From Pseudomonadota bacterium (GTDB taxonomy: Bacteria; Pseudomonadota; Gammaproteobacteria; Burkholderiales; Burkholderiaceae_C), in NCBI GenBank assembly GCA_023396625.1, contig JAEWVY010000030.1, positions 1-10,000 of the forward strand: a stretch of 10,000 nucleotides of DNA, written 5' to 3'. Under the pieces are notes generated by a model. It ran no database searches and was not told the DNA's origin. It saw only the letters and a list, made by a program, of their open reading frames with translations. The position numbers and the translations under genes are program-made. This document shows positions 1-5,758 of the stretch, one piece after another; within the stretch, counting starts at the first letter, position 1, and each line of letters starts with the position of its first letter.

Positions 1-455
1 TCACCGGCGAGATCACCTACGGCCTGGAGCGCCTGGCCATGTACCTGCAGGGCGTGGACAACGTCTACAACCTGAAGTGGACGGACACCCTGAGCTATGG
101 CGACGTCTATCACCAGAACGAGGTGGAGCAGTCCACTTACAACTTCGAGCACAGCGACGCCGACTTCCTGTTCACCGCCTTTGCCGCGCACGAGAAGCAG
201 GCCAAGCACTTGATGGAGCAACAACTGGCGCTGCCGGCCTACGAACAAGTTCTGAAGTGCGCGCACAGCTTCAATCTGCTGGACGCGCGCGGCGCCATCA
301 GCGTGACCGAGCGCGCCGCCTACATCGGCCGCATCCGCAACCTGGCGCGCAGCGTGGCGCAGAGCTACTACGAGAGCCGCGAGCGCCTGGGCTTTCCCAT
401 GGCACCGCGCGAATGGGTGGCGCAGATGACGCCCTCGGCGAAGAAGGCCGCCTGA
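1..455 (+). CDS. glyQ: Glycyl-tRNA synthetase alpha subunit, 3' part (5' end outside window)
   Basis: Catalytic alpha subunit of the bacterial alpha2beta2 glycyl-tRNA synthetase, which activates glycine and charges tRNA-Gly in the cytoplasm. The frame is open from base 3 and ends at TGA 453-455, giving about 150 residues, roughly the C-terminal half of a protein that is usually near 300 residues. Visible hallmarks are the segment GEITYGLERLAMYLQGVDNV at the left edge, then YGDVYHQNEVEQSTYNFE, then SFNLLDARGAISVTER, and a C-terminal region ending near GFPMAPREW. All match the E. coli GlyQ pattern closely. The partner subunit glyS follows 108 bases downstream, as expected for this complex. The gap holds a repeat element. 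Identification is secure; only the N-terminal half cannot be judged. Confidence 0.97.
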   Translation, partial: TGEITYGLERLAMYLQGVDNVYNLKWTDTLSYGDVYHQNEVEQSTYNFEHSDADFLFTAFAAHEKQAKHLMEQQLALPAYEQVLKCAHSFNLLDARGAISVTERAAYIGRIRNLARSVAQSYYESRERLGFPMAPREWVAQMTPSAKKAA

Positions 456-461
456 AATGAA

Positions 462-545
462 CCACCCTCGAAGCGCTTTCGGCGCCTCCCCCTCCAGGGG
501 GTGTCACCCGCGGCCCGGCCAAGCCGGTGCCGCGATGGCCCTGGT
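462..545. repeat. GC-rich palindromic intergenic repeat between glyQ and glyS
   Basis: The glyQ-glyS gap holds a stretch of short inverted repeats unlike coding sequence. At its centre is a perfect hairpin: CCCCCT at 488-493, loop CC, AGGGGG at 496-501. It is preceded by a CACCCTCGAAGCGC-like run and followed by a GGCCCGGCCAAGCCGG block that can form a second small stem. This layout resembles the repeats commonly seen between genes in Comamonadaceae (remembered, not searched). The element inside the hydrolase gene at about 6498-6578 has the same design. No T-tract follows the hairpin, so it is probably not a simple intrinsic terminator, although it could stabilise or attenuate the transcript between the two subunit genes. 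The exact ends are uncertain. Confidence 0.6.
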
Positions 546-563
546 CTCAAACGATTGAATGAC

Positions 564-2717
564 ATGACGACCCAAAACCTCCTCGTTGAACTGTTTGTGG
601 AAGAACTGCCGCCCAAGGCGTTGAAGAAGCTGGGCGACGCCTTCGCCGGCGTGCTGGCCGAGCAGCTCAGGGCGCAGGGCCTGGCGCCGGTGGAGAGTGT
701 GGTCACGGCATTTGCCTCGCCGCGCCGCCTGGCCGCCCACGTCACGAACGTGTCGCGCAAGGCCGAGGACAAGACCGTCAAGCACAAGCTCATGCCGGTC
801 AGCGTCGGCCTCAAGGCAGACGGCCAGGCCACGCCGGCGCTGCTGAAAAAACTCAGCGCGCTCGGCGCCGATGTCTCCGACCCCGCCGCCGCCGTGGCCG
901 CGCTCAAGCGCGCGCCCGATGGCAAGGCCGAGGCCCTGTTCCACGACAGCCTGGTCACCGGCGCGACGCTGGACACCGGCCTGCAGAAGGCGTTGGACGA
1001 AGCGATTGCCAGGCTGCCCATTCCCAAGGTGATGAGCTACCAGCTCGAAGCGGACTGCGACTTGCCCGGATGGAGCAGCGTGCATTTCGTGCGCCCGGCG
1101 CACAGTCTGGTGGCGCTGCACGGCAGCACCGTGGTGCCGGTCAAGGTGCTGGGACTGCGCGCTGACCGCGCCACGCAGGGCCATCGCTTCGAGGCGGCCC
1201 GGTCGCCGGTGGTCATCGCCGATGCCGACAGTTATGCCGAAACCCTGCTGCGCGACGGCGCGGTCATCGCCAGCTTCAATGACCGGCGATTCGCCATCGT
1301 GCAGCAGCTGGCCCAGGCGGCCGAGCGTCTGGGGCCGAGCTACGAGGTGCTGATGGACGAGGCGCTGCTCGACGAGGTGACCGCTCTGGTGGAGCGCCCC
1401 AACGTGCTGGTGTGCCAGTTCGAGCCGGAGTTCCTGGACGTGCCGCAGGAGTGCCTGATCCTCACCATGAAGGCCAACCAGAAGTACTTTCCGCTGCTGG
1501 ATGCCCAGGGCAAGCTGACGAACCAGTTTCTGGTGGTCAGCAACATCAGTCCCGAAGACCCGAGCGCCGTGATCGGCGGCAACGAACGCGTGGTACGCCC
1601 GCGCCTGGCGGACGCCAAGTTCTTCTTCGACCAGGACCGCAAAAAGACGCTGGCCTCGCGTGTCGAAGGGCTGGACAAGGTGGTCTATCACAACAAGCTC
1701 GGCACCCAGGGCGAGCGGGTGGAGCGTGTGCGCGCCATTGCCCGCGAGATTGCGGGGTTGCTCGCGCAATCGGGCTCGCCGATCGGTGATGAAGCCCTCA
1801 CGAAAAGCGTCGACATGGCGGCCCGGTTGGCCAAGGCGGATCTGCTGACCGACATGGTGGGCGAGTTCCCCGAACTGCAGGGCATCATGGGCGGCTACTA
1901 CGCGCGCCACGACGGACTCGGCGAGGACGTGGCCCTCGCCATCGAGGACCACTACAAACCACGCTTTGCCGGCGACGAACTGCCGCGCAACCTCACCGGC
2001 ATGGTGGTGGCGCTGGCGGACAAGCTGGAAACCCTGGTCGGCATGTTCGGCATCGGCAACCTGCCCACCGGCGACAAGGATCCGTTCGCGCTGCGCCGCC
2101 ATGCGCTGGGGGTGATCCGCATGCTGATCGAGAAGGGATTGCCGCTGGACCTGGCGGACCTGCTGCGCGGCGCGGTGCCGGTGTTTGGCGACAGGATCGC
2201 CGACGCCACGACCGCTTTGACCGACTTCATCTATGACCGCCTTGCCGGCAGTCTGCGCGAGCAGGGCTACAGCGCGCAGGAGGTGGATGCCGTGCTGGCG
2301 CTGCGCCCGCAGCGCCTGGCCGACGTCGCACCGCGCTTGCAGGCGGTGCGCGCCTTCGCCGCCCTGCCCGAGGCGCCCGCGCTGGCGGCTGCCAACAAGC
2401 GTATCGCCAATATCCTGAAAAAGGCCGGCGAGGTCGATGCGCATGTCAATCACGACTTGCTGCGCGAACCCGCGGAGCAGGCGCTGCACGCGGTCATGCT
2501 GCGCCTCGTGCCCGAAGCCGACGCGCAGTTCGATGAAGGTGACTACACCGCGTCGCTGCAGACGCTGGCAGCCCTGCACGGACCGGTCGATGCGTTTTTC
2601 GACGACGTCATGGTCAACGCCGAGGAAATGGATCTGCGCCTGAACCGTCAGGGCTTGCTCAAGAGCCTGCACGTGGCGATGAACCGGGTGGCCGACCTGT
2701 CCCGTCTGGCGGCCTGA
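564..2717 (+). CDS. glyS: Glycyl-tRNA synthetase beta subunit
   Basis: Beta subunit of the alpha2beta2 glycyl-tRNA synthetase; it mainly contributes tRNA binding. The product is 717 residues, normal for the family (about 690-720). The ATG at 564 is chosen because the protein then opens MTTQNLLVELFVEELPPKAL, the standard family N-terminus. A GTG at 501 in the same frame would add 21 arginine/proline-rich residues read from the intergenic repeat. Family blocks seen include MKANQKYF (302-309), GNERVVRPRLADAKFFFDQD (339-358), GGYYARHDG (443-451) and PTGDKDPFALRR (501-512). The last 130 or so residues form the DALR-type anticodon-binding region. The Shine-Dalgarno is weak (GATTGAATGAC just upstream), so translation may rely partly on coupling to glyQ. 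No frame breaks or unusual residues were noticed. Confidence 0.97.
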   Translation: MTTQNLLVELFVEELPPKALKKLGDAFAGVLAEQLRAQGLAPVESVVTAFASPRRLAAHVTNVSRKAEDKTVKHKLMPVSVGLKADGQATPALLKKLSALGADVSDPAAAVAALKRAPDGKAEALFHDSLVTGATLDTGLQKALDEAIARLPIPKVMSYQLEADCDLPGWSSVHFVRPAHSLVALHGSTVVPVKVLGLRADRATQGHRFEAARSPVVIADADSYAETLLRDGAVIASFNDRRFAIVQQLAQAAERLGPSYEVLMDEALLDEVTALVERPNVLVCQFEPEFLDVPQECLILTMKANQKYFPLLDAQGKLTNQFLVVSNISPEDPSAVIGGNERVVRPRLADAKFFFDQDRKKTLASRVEGLDKVVYHNKLGTQGERVERVRAIAREIAGLLAQSGSPIGDEALTKSVDMAARLAKADLLTDMVGEFPELQGIMGGYYARHDGLGEDVALAIEDHYKPRFAGDELPRNLTGMVVALADKLETLVGMFGIGNLPTGDKDPFALRRHALGVIRMLIEKGLPLDLADLLRGAVPVFGDRIADATTALTDFIYDRLAGSLREQGYSAQEVDAVLALRPQRLADVAPRLQAVRAFAALPEAPALAAANKRIANILKKAGEVDAHVNHDLLREPAEQALHAVMLRLVPEADAQFDEGDYTASLQTLAALHGPVDAFFDDVMVNAEEMDLRLNRQGLLKSLHVAMNRVADLSRLAA

Positions 2718-2733
2718 GTCGCCGATTCGTGCC

Positions 2734-3357
2734 GTGGCCGCCCCTGATCGTCCTGCGACCGAGGCGTCCTCCCACGGGGCGCGGCCACGCCTGTTGTGGA
2801 TCGCTCTGGCGCCACCCGTGCTGTGGCTGGCGGTGCGAGCCGGGCTGCAATGGCGGGAGGCCCGGGCACCCCGCGCACCCGCGCTGCCGCTGGAGACCGT
2901 GACCACGGTGGGCGGGACGTCCGAACTGCTGTGGCTCGGGCTGGCTGGGCTGGTGGCGTTGGCGGCGCTGGTGTGGGGGGTGAGGCGGCTGAAGCATCCC
3001 GGACGGCTGGGCCTGTTGGCCTGGCTGCTGCTGTGGCTTGGCGGCAGCGTGGCCTTGCTCGAGCGCGAACTCAACCGATGGGACCTGCAGACCGCCTCGC
3101 CGGTGGAAGCCCGGGTCCTGGCCAGTCGCGCGGTGGCGCCGAGTCCGCGTGCCGTGGGAGGCACGCGGCTGTATCTGCAGGTTGATGGCCTGGTGTCCCC
3201 ACACTCGGTGCTGAGCGACGACCCGCGCCTGGCGGGGCTTCGTCCGGGGGACGGGCTGTCGCTCGACCTGACGCCTGGGCGCTTTCATGGCTGGTTCGTC
3301 ACGGGCTGGCGCCTGCCTGTCGCGACGCCATCGCCCATGCCCGCCACCGTCCGATAA
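2734..3357 (+). CDS. Small unrecognised membrane protein, three predicted TM segments
   Basis: I do not recognise this 207-residue product. It starts at GTG 2734, 16 bases after the glyS stop, and ends at TAA 3355-3357, overlapping a possible gmhB start (TAATG). The N-terminal 19 residues are polar. Hydrophobic stretches lie at about 20-36 (LLWIALAPPVLWLAVRA), 64-83 (ELLWLGLAGLVALAALVWGV) and 92-109 (LGLLAWLLLWLGGSVALL). The remaining 98 residues are soluble, with alternating polar and hydrophobic runs that suggest beta structure (TRLYLQVDGLV, GDGLSLDLTPGRFHGWFV). A GTG at 2818 is possible but would cut into the first TM segment. Codon-position G/C bias and placement in a tightly packed operon support a real gene. 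An inner-membrane protein with a C-terminal domain on one face is likely; the role is unknown, and its position beside envelope lipid genes is only suggestive. Confidence 0.75.
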   Translation: MAAPDRPATEASSHGARPRLLWIALAPPVLWLAVRAGLQWREARAPRAPALPLETVTTVGGTSELLWLGLAGLVALAALVWGVRRLKHPGRLGLLAWLLLWLGGSVALLERELNRWDLQTASPVEARVLASRAVAPSPRAVGGTRLYLQVDGLVSPHSVLSDDPRLAGLRPGDGLSLDLTPGRFHGWFVTGWRLPVATPSPMPATVR

Positions 3358-3368
3358 TGGCGGGCATG
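3336..3368 (+). promoter_or_regulatory. Perfect 11-bp inverted repeat enclosing the gmhB start codon
   Basis: CATGCCCGCCA at 3336-3346 and its exact reverse complement TGGCGGGCATG at 3358-3368 flank an 11-base loop. The loop contains the TAA stop of the upstream membrane protein, and the right arm ends on the ATG at 3366-3368. In RNA this would be a strong GC-rich stem hiding the start codon, which a ribosome finishing the upstream gene would melt, so translational coupling is the simplest reading. The loop and right arm also contain GATAAT (3353-3358), a good -10 match 7 bases before ATG 3366, but no convincing -35 is seen. A protein-binding site is an alternative. Confidence 0.5.
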
Positions 3369-3950
3369 AAACTCGTCATTCTGGACCGCGACGGCGTGCT
3401 CAATGCCGCCAGCGACGACTTCATCACCGTGGCCGAGGCCTGGGTGCCCCTGCCCGGGGCGCTCGAGGCCGTCGCGCGGATCAATCAGGCCGGTTACCAC
3501 GTGGTGATTGCCTCGGACCAGTCGGGCCTGGGGCGGGGGCTGTTCGACGTGGGCGCGCTTAACGCCATCCACGCCCGCCTGCACAAGATGCTGGCGGCGG
3601 CAGGCGGGCGGCTCGACGCGGTGTTCTATTGTCCGCACGGCCCCGACGAACCCTGCGCGTGCCGCAAGCCGCTGCCGGGTCTGTTCGAGCAAATCAGCGA
3701 GCGTTTCGGCGTGAATCTGAGCGAGGTGCCGACGGTCGGCGCGAACATCCACCATCTGGTGGCGGGCGTCGCCGCGGGCTGTGAGCCGCATCTGTTGCAC
3801 GCCGCGCCCGATGGGGGGCCGTGGCTGGCCGACTTGCCCGCCGGCACCCAGGTGCATGCCGACCTGGCCGCATTTGCCGAGATGTTGCTGGCGCGCCCGT
3901 CCGGGCCATCGGTGGTTTCGCAGACCTTTCCATTGCCACTGGCCCGTTGA
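3366..3950 (+). CDS. gmhB: GmhB-like HAD-family phosphatase with altered motif IV
   Basis: Resembles D-glycero-beta-D-manno-heptose 1,7-bisphosphate 7-phosphatase, a cytoplasmic step in making ADP-heptose for lipopolysaccharide. Length is 194 residues from ATG 3366, chosen because the family begins MKLVILDRDG. ATG 3357, overlapping the upstream stop, would add three residues. HAD motif I is D7-R-D9, motif II is S50 in IASDQSG, and the GmhB zinc loop is C89-P-H91...C97-A-C99, followed by R100-K101 (motif III). Motif IV normally reads VGDSxxD; here it is VGANIHH (124-130), so both metal-binding aspartates (126 and 130) are replaced by Ala and His. The rest, including AGVAAGCEPHLL, is intact. 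It sits between glyS and plsC as in many Burkholderiales. Family membership is clear; catalytic activity is doubtful and a second true GmhB may exist elsewhere in the genome. Confidence 0.88.
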   Translation: MKLVILDRDGVLNAASDDFITVAEAWVPLPGALEAVARINQAGYHVVIASDQSGLGRGLFDVGALNAIHARLHKMLAAAGGRLDAVFYCPHGPDEPCACRKPLPGLFEQISERFGVNLSEVPTVGANIHHLVAGVAAGCEPHLLHAAPDGGPWLADLPAGTQVHADLAAFAEMLLARPSGPSVVSQTFPLPLAR

Positions 3951-3992
3951 CGTGTGGATGGATGGCGCCGCGGTGTTCCGCTGAATGACCTC

Positions 3993-4781
3993 ATGGCCTT
4001 GATTCGGTCATTGATCCATGCGCTGTGGATGCTGGCCACCATGGTGCCCCTGGCCGTGGCCATTCTCGCTGGCGCGGCCGTCGGCGTTCGCGGTGTGCCC
4101 CTGTACCGCATCGCGCGCGCCTGGGTCAAGCTGTGCATCGACGGGGCGCGTGTCCTCGTCGGTATTCGCGTCCGCGTCACCGGCATGGAGCACCTGCCTT
4201 CGGGGGCCACGAGTCCGGCGATCCTGCTGGTCAAGCATCAGTCCACCCTGGAGACGTTCCTGATGCCGGTGCTGATGCCACGTCCGCTGGCCTACGTGTT
4301 CAAGAAGGAACTGCTCCAGGTGCCTTTTTTTGGCTGGGCCATTGGCCGGCTCGACATGATCCACATCGACCGTGGTCAGCGCGCCCAGGCGTTCAGGCGG
4401 GTGGCCGAACAGGGGCGCAAGCTGCTGGACCGGGGCATCTGGGTCATCATGTTTCCCGAAGGCACGCGTGTGGCGCGTGGCGCCCGTGGCACCTACCGCA
4501 GCGGCGGCACGCGCCTGGCGGTGGATACCGGCGCGCCGGTGATTCCGGTGGCCGTGAGCTCGGCCAAGTGCTGGCCACGCCGGGCCTTCATCAAGTTTCC
4601 CGGCGTGGTGGATGTCTCGATCGGTCAGCCGATCCCGAGCGAGGGGCGCGATCCCGACGAACTCATGCGCGAGGTCGAAACCTGGATCGAGACCGAGATG
4701 CAGCGGCTCGATCCCGAGGCCTACCCCGCGCCCGGGACCACAGGCGGGGCCCCCACCCGGGCGGACGGATGCGGGGCATGA
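3993..4781 (+). CDS. plsC: 1-acyl-sn-glycerol-3-phosphate acyltransferase (PlsC family)
   Basis: Lysophosphatidic acid acyltransferase, which adds the second fatty acid to form phosphatidic acid for membrane phospholipids; it acts at the inner membrane. The product is 262 residues from ATG 3993 (MALIRSLIHALWML). In-frame alternatives near 3954 would add a non-family extension. A hydrophobic N-terminal anchor covers about 10-30. The acyltransferase block KHQSTLETF places H82 and E87 at the HX4D position, so it is HX4E here, a variant I remember in betaproteobacterial homologues. The substrate-binding motif FPEGTR is at 154-159, and APVIPVAV at 181-188 is the later family block. The C-terminus ends in a Pro/Gly/Ala-rich tail. 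The stop overlaps the next gene's start as ATGA (4778-4781). There is a 42-base gap after gmhB with no clear Shine-Dalgarno. Acyl-chain specificity cannot be read from sequence. Confidence 0.93.
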   Translation: MALIRSLIHALWMLATMVPLAVAILAGAAVGVRGVPLYRIARAWVKLCIDGARVLVGIRVRVTGMEHLPSGATSPAILLVKHQSTLETFLMPVLMPRPLAYVFKKELLQVPFFGWAIGRLDMIHIDRGQRAQAFRRVAEQGRKLLDRGIWVIMFPEGTRVARGARGTYRSGGTRLAVDTGAPVIPVAVSSAKCWPRRAFIKFPGVVDVSIGQPIPSEGRDPDELMREVETWIETEMQRLDPEAYPAPGTTGGAPTRADGCGA

Positions 4782-5698
4782 TCCAGCTCGTGCTCGACCT
4801 GCTGGTGCCAGGAGGGGGCGAGGTGCCCGCATCGCCGGCGGCGACTTTTTCCAAGGAAAAAAGACCTGACTCCAGCGTCGATCAGTCTCATTCAGCTATC
4901 AAAAAAGAAGCGAATTCATTGCCCCTGGTGTTCAGTCACCCGCAGGCGACCCGTGCCGTCGCGCTGTCGGGCGTGCGCGTGGGGTATCGCTTCGAGCGTG
5001 CGCGCCGGCGCAGCATCGGGTTTTCCGTGGACAGCGACGGGCTGACCGTGCGCGCGCCGACCTGGGTGCCGCTGGGTCAGGTCGAGGCGGCGTTGCACGA
5101 CAGGTCGGCATGGGTTCTGCGCAAGCTGGGGGAATCGCGCGAGCGCCAGGCCCGCCAACAGGGTGCGTGCATCGAATGGCGCGACGGAGCCGTCTTTCCG
5201 CTGCTCGGAAGCCAGGTGCGCGTGGTGCTCGATCCTGCCCATGACTTTGGTGCGGCGGGCGCCGTGCTCGACGCGGAAAAAGCGTCCACGGCAGCTCTGG
5301 GGGTGGACGCGAGGACGCTGCGCGTGGGGCTGCCCACGGCGGCGGCTCCCGAGCAGATTCGCGACGCCGTGCAGGCCTGGCTGATGCGTCACGCACGCGA
5401 CCATTTCCAGCAACGTTTGAATCACTTCGCACCGCTGCTGCAGGTGCGGTGGCGCAAGCTCAGCCTCAGCTCGGCCGGCACCCGCTGGGGCAGTGCGCGC
5501 GCCGACGGCGCCATCCGTCTGAACTGGCGTCTGGTCCATTTCGATCCGGCCGTGGTCGACTACGTGGTGGCCCACGAACTCAGCCACCTGCGGGTCATGG
5601 ACCACAGTCCGCGTTTCTGGGAGACAGTGCACAGTGTCGTGCCCGACTATGCCGAACTGCGCGGGCGACTCAGGAACGAAGTGATTCCGCATTGGTAG
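4778..5698 (+). CDS. YgjP/SprT-like zinc metallopeptidase (M48 family, DUF45)
   Basis: Predicted cytoplasmic zinc-dependent peptidase of the YgjP-like DUF45 group; substrate unknown. It has 306 residues starting at ATG 4778, which overlaps the plsC stop as ATGA. ATG 4769 would give three more residues. The zinc site is H266-E267-L-S-H270 with the third ligand H276 in VMDHSPRFW. Upstream, SSAGTRWGSA (231-240) followed by IRLNWRLVHFDP is the typical block before the active site. The N-terminal domain (about 50-125, RRRSIGFSVDSDGLTVRAP) is also characteristic. Between MIQLVLDLLVPGGG and SLPLVFSHPQATRA lies a lysine/serine-rich segment (about 24-46) encoded by unusually A/T-rich DNA that looks like an inserted repeat. 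The gene is the last of the left operon and runs convergent to the hydrolase gene. Homologues are often annotated simply as M48 family metallopeptidase. Confidence 0.9.
   Translation: MIQLVLDLLVPGGGEVPASPAATFSKEKRPDSSVDQSHSAIKKEANSLPLVFSHPQATRAVALSGVRVGYRFERARRRSIGFSVDSDGLTVRAPTWVPLGQVEAALHDRSAWVLRKLGESRERQARQQGACIEWRDGAVFPLLGSQVRVVLDPAHDFGAAGAVLDAEKASTAALGVDARTLRVGLPTAAAPEQIRDAVQAWLMRHARDHFQQRLNHFAPLLQVRWRKLSLSSAGTRWGSARADGAIRLNWRLVHFDPAVVDYVVAHELSHLRVMDHSPRFWETVHSVVPDYAELRGRLRNEVIPHW
4844..4918. repeat. A/T-rich repeat-like insert within the peptidase gene
   Basis: A sharp local drop in G+C inside an otherwise GC-rich gene. It starts with a small hairpin (TTTTTCC 4846-4852, AA, GGAAAAA 4855-4861). 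It continues through GACTCCAGCG and ends with CAGCTATCAAAAAAGAAGCG (4893-4912). Runs such as AGCTATCAAAAAA and a ...CTCCAGCG... core are typical of an intergenic repeat I remember from Comamonadaceae genomes. The segment keeps the reading frame and encodes about residues 24-46, in the variable linker before the conserved peptidase domain. Identity with the remembered repeat is from memory; the boundaries are estimates. Confidence 0.45.
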
Positions 5699-5758
5699 CA
5701 GAGACCACGGCCGGCGACGCTGCGAGGCGTAGGGCGCCCGCCTGAACGCTGCCATCGG

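Noticed and set aside
501..563. Upstream GTG start for glyS
   Set aside because: The extra 21 residues are Arg/Pro-rich and come from the intergenic repeat; family proteins start at the ATG at 564.
504..3164. Very long open frame on the - strand opposite glyS and the membrane protein gene
   Set aside because: It is antisense to clear glyS coding sequence; the translation is rich in His, Gln and Arg with no family resemblance, as expected from complementing GC-rich codons.
4857..4908. A6G runs in the peptidase gene as frameshift slippery sites
   Set aside because: Neither run is in the codon phase needed for the A-AAA-AAG heptamer, and the uninterrupted frame already gives the full peptidase.
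5722..5749. Possible bidirectional terminator between the convergent peptidase and hydrolase genes
   Set aside because: Only a short AGGCG/CGCCT stem (5725-5729 with 5739-5743) with no T-tract on either strand; too weak to call.
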